Source: JBGSYJ01 sp041750915
GTDB taxonomy: Bacteria; Acidobacteriota; Thermoanaerobaculia; Gp7-AA8
DNA length: 64,000 bases
Assembly: GCA_041750915.1 (NCBI GenBank)
Contig: JBGSYJ010000285.1
Span: 1 to 64,000, forward strand
Direction: 5' to 3'
Shown: piece by piece, positions 44,503 through 54,662 of the stretch
How the letters are laid out: each line of letters starts with the position of its first letter
How positions within the stretch are numbered: the first letter of the stretch is position 1
Program-made: the position numbers and the translations under genes
Notes under the pieces: generated by a model
What the model was told of the DNA's origin: nothing
The model's input: the letters and a program-made list of their open reading frames with translations, nothing else
Database searches by the model: none

Positions 44503-45147
44503 ATGCGCGTTCGATTCAACGACTTCGTATTCGATGCTGAGCGTCGTGAACTGACGCGCAGCGGAAGCCTTGTCCATTTGACACCGAAGAGTTTCGATCT
44601 TCTTGCCGTGCTGATTGCGAATCATCCGCGAGCGGTGCGCAAGGAAGAGCTCTACGAGCAGCTGTGGCCCGACACTTTCGTCGAATATGCAAACCTCAAC
44701 AACCTGATCTCGGAGATTCGGGGCGCACTCGGTGACAGCGAAAGAAGGATGATCCAGACCAAGACGCGCTTCGGGTTCGCCTTCGCTGCCGTGACCGAGT
44801 TGGAAGGCAACGGATCGGCCGCGACGAGGGATCGCCTTTTTCGAGTCAGCGCCGGTGGTAAGACGTATGAACTGCGGCCCGGGAGAAATCTGATCGGACG
44901 CGAGCTGGACTGTGCGATCGTGATCGACTCGCCTTCAGTCTCGCGCTACCACGCGGTCATCGAAGTTGCCGGACCCGTGGCAATGATCGAAGATCTCGGC
45001 AGCAAAAACGGCACCTTCGTCCGGGCGCATCGCATCACGGCGGCTGTCGAATTGCGCGATCGAGACGAGATTGAAATCGGCCGCACCCTTTTGCGCTTCC
45101 GGATCTTCGACCGCCGTGCGGCCACGGTGAGCGACCCGAGACGCTGA
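44503..45147 (+). CDS. Winged-helix DNA-binding protein with FHA domain
   Basis: A 214-residue fusion. Residues 1-100 form an OmpR/CadC-type winged helix (HLTPKSFDLLAVLIANHPRA, VRKEELYEQLWPD, RMIQTKTRFGFAF). Residues about 120-205 are an FHA domain with GRNLIGRELDCAIVID, SVSRYHAVIE and GSKNGTFVRAHR, which keeps the phosphothreonine-binding Arg, Ser and Asn residues. It could be phospho-recruited to DNA or switched by Ser/Thr kinase signalling; two such kinase genes flank it within 7 kb. I chose the ATG at 44503 because the upstream frame lies in heptamer repeat. The winged-helix/TPR gene follows after 128 bp. Confidence 0.9.
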   Translation: MRVRFNDFVFDAERRELTRSGSLVHLTPKSFDLLAVLIANHPRAVRKEELYEQLWPDTFVEYANLNNLISEIRGALGDSERRMIQTKTRFGFAFAAVTELEGNGSAATRDRLFRVSAGGKTYELRPGRNLIGRELDCAIVIDSPSVSRYHAVIEVAGPVAMIEDLGSKNGTFVRAHRITAAVELRDRDEIEIGRTLLRFRIFDRRAATVSDPRR

Positions 45148-45275
45148 ACGGGGGCGCCAGGGGTCGGAGCGTGGCGTTTGCCATCGGGTTGGATACAGTT
45201 CAGTTGCAGAAGAGCCCCGGGAAGCCCGCAGGCGGTATGATCCGAAGACGATGCTTCTGCATCGCGGAGGTTCCG

Positions 45276-46568
45276 ATGACTCGACGCATGCGAATCGGCA
45301 ACTGGGACTTTGCTCCCGACCTTCATCTGCTAAGCCGGGAGGGCACAGAGATCCGGCTGGAACGGAAGCAGGCCGAGGTGTTGTCGGCACTTGCCGCCCG
45401 TGCGGGCGAGGTGCTCACCCGCGACGAGTTGCTGAGCATCGTCTGGGGCGAGATCAGCGTGACGGAAGAAGTACTGACGAACGCGATCTACAGTCTGCGG
45501 CGGGCCTTCGAGGACGACTCGAGAAGGCCGGAGTACATCCAGACAATCCCTCGCCGCGGCTACCGTCTGGTGGCCGAGGTGGCCGAAACGAAGTCCCCGG
45601 AACGAACCGCACAGCCTCCCGTGAAGCGAGGCCGCGCACTTGTGGCCGCGGCTGTGATCGTTGCATGCATCCTCGCGATCTCGGGGTTTCTCTATGGATC
45701 GCTCCGCGATGCCGCCCGCTTGGAGGTTGCCGCAATCATCGCGGAAGCCGAGGCCGAGCTCGATCGCGGAACTCCGGAGTCCGTCCGCCGTGCCCTCGAT
45801 CTCTACGAGCGCGCCATTGCCGCGGACTCCTCCGATGCCACGGCGCTCGCGGGCCGCGCGCTCGTCCTCGCAGAACTCCCCGCACCATCGGGTGCTTCGC
45901 GCGCGTCTTCCCGCTCCAGCGCAGAGCGCGACGCTGAGCGGGCCTTGCGAATCGATCCCGAGCTCTCCGATCCTCATGTCGTCCTCGGCACGATCCGGCT
46001 GGCCGAGTGGAACTGGCCGGCGGCGGAAGGTCATCTCCGTCGCGCCGTCGAGGCCGGCCCCCGCTCTGCCCGCGCACAAGCAGCGCTCGCCGAGTATCTT
46101 CTGCTCGCGGGGCGAGCGGAGGAAGCTCGAAGGTCCGCTGTCCTGGCCTCGAGGCTTGCGCCTGATTCCGTTCGCGTCCGACTCAGCACCGGTTTCGTTC
46201 ACACGATGCTTCGCGACGACGCGAGCGCAATCGCCGATTACCGGCACGTGCTATTGCGCGATCCGGGACATGCATCGGCGAGACGACAGATCGAGAAGCT
46301 GACGACCAGGAATGACGGCGAGGATTCGAGTCCCGAAGCGCTCCTCCGAAACGTTGATTCGCTGTTGAGAAAAGGGGAGATCCGCCCGGCAATCGTGGCT
46401 GGAATGTTTGCCGAGGCAGGGGAAACCGATCGCGCGCTGGAATGGCTCGAGCGCGCTCGCGACCAGAAGGATCTCTCGATCCTTTTGGTTCGCCTCGACG
46501 ACCGATGGCAGAAACTGCATGCCGAGCCGCGACTCCAGGCCATCCTGGCGAGCGTCGGGCCGCGCTGA
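45276..46568 (+). CDS. CadC-like winged-helix, membrane-anchored TPR protein
   Basis: A 430-residue protein. An N-terminal winged helix (about 1-100, RKQAEVLSALAARAGEVLT and IQTIPRRGYRLVAEV) is followed by a linker and one membrane helix (ALVAAAVIVACILAISGFLY). TPR-like helical repeats fill the rest (ALDLYERAIAADSSDATALA, AEGHLRRAVEAGPRSARAQA). This is the ToxR/CadC topology, with DNA binding on the cytoplasmic side and an external sensor or scaffold. GGAGG 5 nt upstream supports the ATG at 45276. Together with the winged-helix/FHA gene upstream it may be a regulatory pair; the target genes are unknown. Confidence 0.88.
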   Translation: MTRRMRIGNWDFAPDLHLLSREGTEIRLERKQAEVLSALAARAGEVLTRDELLSIVWGEISVTEEVLTNAIYSLRRAFEDDSRRPEYIQTIPRRGYRLVAEVAETKSPERTAQPPVKRGRALVAAAVIVACILAISGFLYGSLRDAARLEVAAIIAEAEAELDRGTPESVRRALDLYERAIAADSSDATALAGRALVLAELPAPSGASRASSRSSAERDAERALRIDPELSDPHVVLGTIRLAEWNWPAAEGHLRRAVEAGPRSARAQAALAEYLLLAGRAEEARRSAVLASRLAPDSVRVRLSTGFVHTMLRDDASAIADYRHVLLRDPGHASARRQIEKLTTRNDGEDSSPEALLRNVDSLLRKGEIRPAIVAGMFAEAGETDRALEWLERARDQKDLSILLVRLDDRWQKLHAEPRLQAILASVGPR

Positions 46569-46699
46569 GCAGCATCGCGTCGCAGCTCATTCGCCGTCCC
46601 CGAGCAACTCCTGATCGAATCCTGATCTTTCCCTCAGGATTCTGAACCCTCCTCTCTCTCAAAGTGTCTCTGAGAAACGAGACAGAGGAGGTCCTTCTG

Positions 46700-49078
46700 A
46701 TGCGCAACGTGCCGCTGCTGACTGTCGTGTTCGCAGTTCTTCTCGTCCAGGGAGCGTCCGCCGCGTCCGAGGGGATGCTCGAAACCGAGCCAGGGGTCGG
46801 GATCTACTGGCGAGCTCTCGGCCAGGGCGCCGAGACCGTGATCATCCCGGGAGATTTTCTCTTCGGCGGTGATATGGACGTTCTCGCAAACGGCCGGCGG
46901 GTGGTGCTCTATGACATGCGGAACCGTGGGCGCTCGCGCCGTGTGACTGACCCGTCGCTCCTCACGCTCAACGGTGACGTGCGTGACCTCGAAGCTCTCC
47001 GGCGAGAGGTGGGGGCCGAGAAATTCTCGACGATCGGGTACTCGGTCCTGGGCAAGCTGGTCATTCTCTATGCCCTGCAGTATCCCGAGCGCGTGGAGAG
47101 AATCGTTCAGATCGGTCCGGTCGGAATGAGATTCGGGGCGGCGATGCCTCCGGTCTACGACAACACGCGCGAGGACGTCATGGACTCCGATGCGCTTGCC
47201 GCTATACGCCAGCTCCGTTCCACCGGCTTTCACGAAACGAATCCGCAGGAGTATTGCGAGCGGGAGTGGCTCGTCACGCGCGTTCGTCTCGTTGGCGATC
47301 CGTCGATGGCGGAAAAGCTGAAGTCCTATTGCGCCATGGAGAACGAGTGGGCCACCAACTTTGCCTTTCACCTCCAGCATCACTTTGCATCCGCTCGTGA
47401 GACGCATGTCAGCCCGGCCGAAGTCCGCGATGTGACGTCTCCGGTTCTCACGGTGCACGGCACACTCGACAGGAATGCGCCGTATGGTGCGGGGCGCGAA
47501 TGGGCGGCGACGATACCCGATGCGAGGCTGCTGACCGTGGAGGGTGGCGCGCATCAGGTGTGGTTGGACGATCCGAAGATTATCGACGAGATCGCCGAGT
47601 TTCTCGACGGGTCGTGGCCTGCACGCTCCGAGGATCTCGACATCTCTTCGGAAGAATGGCTCTCGCAGCTTCGGGGATGGGAGTTGCTCACCAGAGTGCG
47701 CGAAGCGACCGATGATGGCGGCGTGGACTTCTCCACATCCCCAGTGAAAGTCGGGTTCTCAGGAGCCCTCTATCCACATTCCCAGTCGGCGAGGCCGGTT
47801 CCGCCCTTCACTCCTTTTCCGACAACGGACGATGTGATTCTCGATCTCGCATCGAACAGGATCGCTGCACGGCATGAGATGAAATGGCCGAATTTCACTT
47901 CGCGGGTCAGGATCGTCGCCAGAGGAGATGAGGGGTTCGAGGTCGCTGGCGAAAGCTCTCGTGCCTCGACGCTCGGGGTGAGTGCCGACGATCTGCGACT
48001 CCGATATATGCGGCGACTTCCGGCAATCCTGATCGAAGAGGCGCTGAGAGACCCGGCTTCGATCCGTCTTCTCGGAACCCGCGATCTCCGGCGGGACCGC
48101 TTCAGCCTTGTGAATGTCGAAGTCGAAGATTCTCGGCTGACGTTGTGGTTTGATAAGGACGAGAGGCTTACCCGCACGACACGGCTCATTCACGACGGCC
48201 TGCTGGGCGACGTGCTCGAGGAGACGATCTATTCATCCGAAGAGTCCTCGCGTGGATGGCCGCGGCGCGTTCAGGTCTTCTTCAACCGCACGCTGGCGGC
48301 CGAGTTCGCGGTCCAGACGCGCGAAGCGCCGAACGCTGAAGAACTGCGCCAGGCGTTCGAGCTTCCCGCGGAGGGTCTTTCTCCGGCAAGTGCAAGCGAG
48401 CCGCTCGACATCCGCAGACTCGCAGATCGTGTCTGGCTCGTAACGGGGATCGGTGGGCGCGACTACCGCAGTCTCGTCGTCGAGCGGGACGACGCCCTGC
48501 TTCTTGGTGAAACGCCGCTCAGCAGGGAGGCGATGGAATCAGTTCTCGATCTTCTCTCGAAGCATTTTCCGGATAAGTCTGTACGAACTGCCGTGGTCAC
48601 GCACCATCACTTCGATCACGCAGGCGGGGTGACGGCGCTCATGCGGGCCGGTGCGAAGATCGTGACGGCGCCGGGGAATGCGGCGTTCTTCCGCGAGATC
48701 GCAGCTGCACCTCGGACGATCGACGGAGGTTCCCGAATTCCGCGCGTGGAACTGGAGCTCGTGCTCGAGGATCGGATCGCTCTCCCGGGCTCCGGCCCGG
48801 CCGTCGAGGTGCATCGGATCGAAGCCGCGGGCCACGCGGAAGAAATGCTCTTTCTCTGGCTCCCGAAAGAACGGATTCTATTTCAGGGAGATCTGTTCGT
48901 GCACTTTCCTGACGCGCCCGAAAGAGCGAGGCCGCAGGCGGTCTCGCTCCTCGAGAGCGTCACAAGCCGATCGCTGCCCGTGGACCGGATCGTCGGTGTT
49001 CATGGAGAAGTTGCCACGCTCGACGATCTCCGGAGGGCGGTAGAGCGAGCGGGTAGGCCAGGAGTGCCTGGCCAGTAA
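46700..49078 (+). CDS. Exported alpha/beta-hydrolase fused to metallo-beta-lactamase fold
   Basis: A 792-residue secreted protein with a signal peptide (MRNVPLLTVVFAVLLVQGAS). Residues about 30-305 form an alpha/beta-hydrolase with nucleophile elbow TIGYSVLGK (GxSxL rather than GxSxG), acid candidate HGTLDRNAP and His in GGAHQVW. A middle beta-rich region follows (about 340-560). Residues about 575-792 are a metallo-beta-lactamase domain with zinc motif THHHFDHAGG and late His candidates in EAAGHAEEML and GVHGEVA. Two hydrolase domains in one exported chain suggest stepwise processing of a substrate, but none can be named. It follows the winged-helix genes on the same strand. Confidence 0.85.
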   Translation: MRNVPLLTVVFAVLLVQGASAASEGMLETEPGVGIYWRALGQGAETVIIPGDFLFGGDMDVLANGRRVVLYDMRNRGRSRRVTDPSLLTLNGDVRDLEALRREVGAEKFSTIGYSVLGKLVILYALQYPERVERIVQIGPVGMRFGAAMPPVYDNTREDVMDSDALAAIRQLRSTGFHETNPQEYCEREWLVTRVRLVGDPSMAEKLKSYCAMENEWATNFAFHLQHHFASARETHVSPAEVRDVTSPVLTVHGTLDRNAPYGAGREWAATIPDARLLTVEGGAHQVWLDDPKIIDEIAEFLDGSWPARSEDLDISSEEWLSQLRGWELLTRVREATDDGGVDFSTSPVKVGFSGALYPHSQSARPVPPFTPFPTTDDVILDLASNRIAARHEMKWPNFTSRVRIVARGDEGFEVAGESSRASTLGVSADDLRLRYMRRLPAILIEEALRDPASIRLLGTRDLRRDRFSLVNVEVEDSRLTLWFDKDERLTRTTRLIHDGLLGDVLEETIYSSEESSRGWPRRVQVFFNRTLAAEFAVQTREAPNAEELRQAFELPAEGLSPASASEPLDIRRLADRVWLVTGIGGRDYRSLVVERDDALLLGETPLSREAMESVLDLLSKHFPDKSVRTAVVTHHHFDHAGGVTALMRAGAKIVTAPGNAAFFREIAAAPRTIDGGSRIPRVELELVLEDRIALPGSGPAVEVHRIEAAGHAEEMLFLWLPKERILFQGDLFVHFPDAPERARPQAVSLLESVTSRSLPVDRIVGVHGEVATLDDLRRAVERAGRPGVPGQ

Positions 49079-49192
49079 TCGGGAGCGACGGCCCCATCCC
49101 TTACTTCCCTGGAAAGGCAGACTTTTTTCCGGGCCTGATCCCCTGCTGTCCCGACGGCCGCGCCAAGCAGTCCAACCATTGGGGTCGCCATT

Positions 49193-49476
49193 GGGGTCGT
49201 AGCTTCAGTCGACAAGCACGTACTACGACAAGGAGGAGTTGTCATCGGACTGACCAAGCCGTCATATCGAGTTGCGGACTGGAGCTGCCCCAATGGCTGC
49301 CCGGCTGAAGCTGCGACCCCGACGCTTTCTTAGGCGACGGCTTACCGGACTGGAGCTGCGACCCCGACGGCTTACCGACGGCTTACCGCCGACGGCTTAC
49401 CGGACTGAAGCTGCGACCCCGACGGCTTACCGCGCCGACGGCTTACCGCGACCCGACGGCTTACCGGATCCCCACG
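49193..49476. repeat. Compound tandem and inverted repeat array
   Basis: The 11-mer GACGGCTTACC occurs seven times from about 49334 on. It alternates with GACTGGAGCTGCGACCCC or GACTGAAGCTGCGACCCC. An inverted copy (GGGGTCGTAGCTTCAGTC) starts the array at 49193. The region lies between two convergent genes and overlaps no credible ORF; the rest of 49079-49537 holds nothing else recognised. Confidence 0.85.
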
Positions 49477-49537
49477 CTGCTGACGCCGCCCTGCTCGACG
49501 CATCGCAGCAAGTACGAGAGCATTGAAACACCGGCGC

Positions 49538-51289
49538 TCAGTACCCGAGAATCAGCTCGATGCGCCGGTTCCTCGCGCGGCCCTCCGCGCTGTCGTTCTC
49601 GGAGATCGGCACCAGCTCACCGCGCCCTATGCTTGTGATGCGCGCGGGATCGATGCCGGCTGTGACGAGCAGATCCCTGAGGCCATCCGCGCGGGCCTGA
49701 GACAACTGCAGGTTGTCGTCTTCGCCCCCGCTCGAGTCGGTGTGACCCTCGATGGCGACTCGGACGTCGGGGTTCGCCGCCAGTTGCTCGGCAATCCGTT
49801 GCAGAACACCGCGGCTCTCCCAGCTGATCTGGCTCCGTCCGGTTCTGTAGAAGAGCCCTGGAATCGTCACGACCAATCCCCGCGCCTCGAAGCGTGCTTC
49901 GACGACCGCTGCGAGCGACCGCTGGATCGATGCAAGACGTTCCTGCTGGCTCGTACGCCGCTGGCGCTCCTCTCGCACTTTAGCCAGCTCTCCTTCGGCC
50001 GTCGTCACCCGCTCTCGCAGTTTCCTGCTCTCCGCGCTGGTTCCGCTCAGGGTCACGCTGACGTCTGCGAGAAGCTTCCTGTATGAGTCTTCGAGATCCC
50101 TGCGAAGACGTTCGCCCTCATCCCGTTCGCCCCGCAGCCGCTCGTTCTCGATTTCGCGCTCCGTCAAGGCACGCGAGACCGCCACGAACTGCGTACGCTC
50201 CTGAGCCAGGGTCTGCTCGAGCCGGACGACCTCCGGATGCTTCGATGGTTCGACCGCGGCCGCGACTGTGGTGAGGACGATTCCCGCGGGAACCCTCAAG
50301 ACGAGTACGGCCAGCAGGAATCCAATGGTGGCCATTGCCACCCGCATGCGGCGGGCACGAAGCAGGCCGGCGAATGCAGGCTTCCGTTTGCCCGGAGTAG
50401 CGATCGATGCAGCCTCGAAGAGGTCGAGCGCCAGATCGCGTGCCGAATCGTAACGCTGCTCGCGATCCTTGGCGAGGCATCGATCAAGGATGCGTTGAAG
50501 CATCGCGTTGAGGCGCGAGCCGCCGACAGAGATTCGGGGAGCTGGCCGATGAACGATGTTGTGCATCGTTTCCGCATTCGTCGAACCGGCAAAGGGAGCC
50601 TGCCCGGTTATCGACTCGTGGATGATGCATCCGAGCGAGAAAATGTCGGTTCGGTGATCAAGCGCAAAGCCTTCGATCTGCTCAGGCGACATGTAGCCGA
50701 CTGTTCCCAGCAGTGTTGACGGCTCGGTGAGCGTCCTTCGTCCCGAGGGGGATCGCACCTCGTCGCTATGCTGCACGCCCACCAGTTTTGCGACGCCGAA
50801 GTCGAGGACTTTCGCATGGCCCTCGGACGTGATCATGATGTTGTCGGGCTTGAGGTCGCGATGGACGATCCCTCGCGCATGCGCCTTGCCGAGCCCTTCG
50901 GCGACGCGGCCCAGCTCTGCAAGCGTCGACGCGAGCGGAGGCTCCTCCCCCAGCCAGACATCGAGCGTTGCTCCCTCGATGTACTCCATTGCAATGTAAT
51001 GGATCACCGAAACGTGGCCCGACGCGTCGACGACCGGCGCTTCACCCATCTCGTAGATCGTCACGATCGAAGGATGATTCAGAGCGGAGGCAGCTTTCGC
51101 TTCAGTGATGAAGCGTTGCACGCGGAGAGGATCGGACGTGAGACCCGTCGGCAGAATCTTGATGGCGACGAGTCGGTCGAGCTCGACGTCGAGGGCAAGG
51201 TAGACCTCGCCCATGCCACCGGCGCCCAGAAGCTTCCGGATCTGGTAGCGTCCGACGGACGACTCTTCCGCTAACGATGGCCCGGTCAT
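49538..51289 (-). CDS. Ser/Thr kinase fused to a periplasmic OmpA domain
   Basis: A 583-residue membrane kinase. Glycine loop GAGGMGEVY (22-30), Lys44 in AIKIL, catalytic HRDLKPDN (143-150) and DFG (163-165) are all intact, as are TEPSTLLGTVGYMSPEQ and DHRTDIFSLGC. A membrane helix (about 318-345) follows, then a coiled coil (EREIENERLRGERDEGERLR). The C-terminal OmpA domain (about 470-583) includes VAIEGHTDS, NLQLSQARADGLRDLL and NRRIELIL. OmpA domains of this class bind peptidoglycan, so this kinase may sense wall state and signal inward, comparable in logic to PASTA kinases. It is convergent with the hydrolase fusion gene. Confidence 0.92.
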   Translation of the reverse strand: MTGPSLAEESSVGRYQIRKLLGAGGMGEVYLALDVELDRLVAIKILPTGLTSDPLRVQRFITEAKAASALNHPSIVTIYEMGEAPVVDASGHVSVIHYIAMEYIEGATLDVWLGEEPPLASTLAELGRVAEGLGKAHARGIVHRDLKPDNIMITSEGHAKVLDFGVAKLVGVQHSDEVRSPSGRRTLTEPSTLLGTVGYMSPEQIEGFALDHRTDIFSLGCIIHESITGQAPFAGSTNAETMHNIVHRPAPRISVGGSRLNAMLQRILDRCLAKDREQRYDSARDLALDLFEAASIATPGKRKPAFAGLLRARRMRVAMATIGFLLAVLVLRVPAGIVLTTVAAAVEPSKHPEVVRLEQTLAQERTQFVAVSRALTEREIENERLRGERDEGERLRRDLEDSYRKLLADVSVTLSGTSAESRKLRERVTTAEGELAKVREERQRRTSQQERLASIQRSLAAVVEARFEARGLVVTIPGLFYRTGRSQISWESRGVLQRIAEQLAANPDVRVAIEGHTDSSGGEDDNLQLSQARADGLRDLLVTAGIDPARITSIGRGELVPISENDSAEGRARNRRIELILGY

Positions 51290-51394
51290 GAGTGGCAGTT
51301 CTCCTCCCGAGTACGGATCTCCGACTTACAGGTTGCGCGAAGCGCGGGCAGAAGTCATAGGAGTGGCGGAGTGTTTGAAGCTTTGTTGCAGGAA

Positions 51395-51603
51395 GTAGAC
51401 AGGAGACAGTAGACAGTAGACAGTAGACAGGAGACAGTAGACAGTAGACAGGAGACAGTAGCCCACCCGCCCCGGGTACTGGCTCGCTCCTCCGGCGTTC
51501 CAGCTGGCAGGGAAGGCTTTACAGCAAACTGCGTCTCCCGACGGGTGTGTTCGCTGAAGGGACGGGCGGGCTACTGTCTCCTGTCTACTGTGTACTGTCT
51601 ACT
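51395..51603. repeat. Heptamer-based inverted repeat (CAGTAGA type), copy 2
   Basis: Left arm of AGTAGAC/AGGAGAC heptamers ending GTAGCCCACCCGCCC. Right arm starts GGGCGGGCTACTGTCTCCTG and ends in TCTACTGTGTACTGTCTACT. Heptamer and arm tips match copy 1 at 44301-44496, but the roughly 90-bp interior differs. It lies between divergent genes. Confidence 0.9.
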
Positions 51604-51645
51604 CAAAAAGAGAACCTCTCATCATCCCAGTCCGTCTCACATTCA

Positions 51646-52254
51646 ATGGTTCGCTTCAGGAGAGACGAAATCGCGTCGAAACGATACCTGGCACTGCTGG
51701 GACTTCTGATCCTTCTTGTTCCCTGCGGTTTCGCGGAGCCGGTCAGAGGAAATCACGCCGTTCGTCTCGCGAGGGCTGCGGAGGCTCAGGTTGGCGTGAC
51801 GCGCCACTACGATCCCGCTTATGTTGCGCTTGCCTACCCCGGGGGCGATGTGCCGCGCGACCGAGGAGTCTGCACGGATGTCGTGGTGCGCGCGTTTCGT
51901 GGAATCGGAATCGATCTCCAGAAGGAGCTTCATGAAGACATGCGTCGGAGTTTCAGTTCGTATCCCCGCAACTGGGGATTGACGAGACCCGATCGGAACA
52001 TCGATCATCGCCGCGTTCCGAATCTGATGACCTGGTTCACCCGGCAGGGAAAGAAGGTTCCTCCCGGCGGCCGGACGATCGCCGGCGATGTCGTTGCCTG
52101 GAAATTGCCCGGCGGCCTTCTGCACATCGGCGTGGCCGCCGTCGATCTCGAACCCGGAACGAACCGGCCGCTGATGATTCACAACATCGGTGCGGGCGCG
52201 CAGAAAGAGGACATTCTGAACGCGTACGAGATCATTGGGCATTACCGCTGGTGA
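51646..52254 (+). CDS. DUF1287 family exported protein
   Basis: A 202-residue protein with a signal or anchor segment (YLALLGLLILLVPCGFAEP). The conserved core includes QVGVTRHYDPAYVALAYPGG, GVCTDVVVRAFRGIGIDLQK and a C-terminal IVGDV-like segment (TIAGDVVAWKLPGGLLHIGV). A Cys (VCTDV) and His (LLHIGV) in these positions recall NlpC/P60-type cysteine hydrolases, to which DUF1287 has been compared; this is inference. Function unknown. I chose the ATG at 51646 because the upstream frame enters heptamer repeat. No Shine-Dalgarno sequence is visible. Confidence 0.83.
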   Translation: MVRFRRDEIASKRYLALLGLLILLVPCGFAEPVRGNHAVRLARAAEAQVGVTRHYDPAYVALAYPGGDVPRDRGVCTDVVVRAFRGIGIDLQKELHEDMRRSFSSYPRNWGLTRPDRNIDHRRVPNLMTWFTRQGKKVPPGGRTIAGDVVAWKLPGGLLHIGVAAVDLEPGTNRPLMIHNIGAGAQKEDILNAYEIIGHYRW

Positions 52255-52312
52255 CGGCTTTATCCTCTCCGCCGTCGCCGTCGCCGCAAAATTGTGGCAA
52301 CTCAAGCAACGG

Positions 52313-52401
52313 GTGTCATCCTGAGCGTTAGCGAAGGATCCCCCCAGGGTTTGCGACACAGCCAGTAGTGAGGGGATCCTTCGCTGCGCTCAGGATGACA
52401 C
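52313..52401. repeat. Palindromic element, family B copy 2
   Basis: Arms start GTGTCATCCTGAGCG and end CGCTCAGGATGACAC with AGCGAAGGATCCCC and its complement inside. The loop includes CAGCCAGTAGT, as in copy 1. The tip TGTCATCC and GAGC match family A. It lies between convergent genes. Confidence 0.88.
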
Positions 52402-52435
52402 TTGCTCGAACCCGGTCCCACTCACAACTCAGAAC

Positions 52436-53401
<966 letters not shown>

Positions 53402-53410
53402 GATGTCCTC

Positions 53411-54415
53411 TCAGGCGTAAACGTCGGTCGTGAGCTCGTCGAAGCTCGGGTAAGGGGATTCGGTGGCGAAGAGGACGGCATCTTCGACTTTCTGTTGTGC
53501 GCGTTCACGCATCACCGTGATGTCGTCATGGTCAAGCGTGCCGCGATCGAGAAGACGCTTTTCCATCAATCTGATCGGGTCGCGCTCTTTCCAGGACGCG
53601 AGCTCGTTTTTGTCGACATACGACTGGTCGTCCGGCTCCATGTGTCCGCGCAGGCGGTAGGTGTACGTCTCGAGGAGGAATGGCTTCTTCTCCGTGCGGA
53701 TGTATTCGACCGCTTCTCTTGCGGCAGCGAGAACGGACTCGACGTCGTTGCCGTCGACGGTGCGCGACTTCACGCCGTACGGTTTTGCCCACTCGCTGAT
53801 GTAGTCGCCTTTCATCGTCTCCTTCCGGTGGACGAAGGCCTGCCACTGGTTGTTCTCGCAGATATAGAGAATCGGCAGGTCCCATATGGCAGCGAGGTTG
53901 AGCGACTCGTGGAAGATGCCTTCACTCGCTGCTCCGTCTCCGAAGAAGCAGGCGACGATCGCGTCGCTGTCGGACATCGAGACCGAAAGTCCGACTCCCG
54001 GCGCGAGTGAAAGCTCACCGCCGACGATCGTTGATGTGAGCACGACGCCGAGCTCTTTCGCCGAGATGTGAAGGCTTCCGCTTTTGCCTTTGCAGTAGCC
54101 GGTGCTCCTGCCCATGATCTCGGCCATGACGCGCCCGGGATCTGCGCCGCGGGCCAGCAGATGGCCGGCGCTGCGGTGGTTGGTCAGGATGAGGTCCTGA
54201 GCCTCGAGCGCACCCATGACGCCTACGGCCGACGCTTCCTGGCCGACCGACGTGCACATGCTGGGGGACTGCCCCGCAGCTTGGAGCGAGGCAGATTTCT
54301 CTTCGAACGTTCGGATCAGCAGCATCGTTTCGAGCTGCCGGATTGCGTCGGTACCCGCTTCGCTTTCGCGAAACCCGATGAGCTCAGGGTTGGTAATTGT
54401 GTTGACGGTGGTCAA
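53411..54415 (-). CDS. 2-oxoacid dehydrogenase E1 subunit alpha
   Basis: A 334-residue subunit. The ThDP-binding motif GDGAASEGIFHESLNLAAIW is followed by ILYICENNQW. Regions FEEKSASLQAAGQ and GRSTGYCKGKSGSLHISAKE are characteristic of acetoin/pyruvate E1 alpha. I place the start at a TTG (54415), because GAGGAG lies exactly 6 nt upstream and this N terminus (LTTVNTITNPELIG) has normal length. The open frame upstream to 54613 includes a region without ribosome-binding signals. It is divergent from a LacI-type regulator, which may control it. Confidence 0.88.
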   Translation of the reverse strand: MTTVNTITNPELIGFRESEAGTDAIRQLETMLLIRTFEEKSASLQAAGQSPSMCTSVGQEASAVGVMGALEAQDLILTNHRSAGHLLARGADPGRVMAEIMGRSTGYCKGKSGSLHISAKELGVVLTSTIVGGELSLAPGVGLSVSMSDSDAIVACFFGDGAASEGIFHESLNLAAIWDLPILYICENNQWQAFVHRKETMKGDYISEWAKPYGVKSRTVDGNDVESVLAAAREAVEYIRTEKKPFLLETYTYRLRGHMEPDDQSYVDKNELASWKERDPIRLMEKRLLDRGTLDHDDITVMRERAQQKVEDAVLFATESPYPSFDELTTDVYA

Positions 54416-54606
54416 GGTAAGCTCCTCTTCTGAAGTGTTCCGGTTGTATTGATGTGGCGGCTCGATCATCGGCAGCCGTTCAGACTCGTGAGAATTTACG
54501 GTCGGAGTCAGGCGCAGTTTCCCTAAGACTTCGCTACAAATGTGCGAAAACATCGCTTGTGCGACTGCGAGAGATGCCGGGATTCTTAAGACAATGCTAA
54601 GTCTTG

Positions 54607-54654
54607 TTGACACCGGACCTTCATGAGCGTAGCGTCCAGATGTATACGGTTACA
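54607..54654 (+). promoter_or_regulatory. lacI-type gene promoter and operator
   Basis: TTGACA (54607-54612) and TAGCGT (54630-54635) have an exact 17-nt spacer. TGTATACGGTTACA (54641-54654), a near-perfect palindrome of the LacI-family TGTAnnCGnTTACA kind, covers the expected transcription start. It is well placed for autorepression. Confidence 0.7.
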
Positions 54655-54662
54655 TTCCAACG

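Noticed and set aside
49272..49526. 84-codon ORF through the 11-mer array
   Set aside because: Its sequence is only the translated repeat and it has no start signal or family.
54416..54613. Upstream extension of E1-alpha to an ATG
   Set aside because: The added residues resemble translated promoter region and an ideal ribosome-binding site points to the TTG at 54415.
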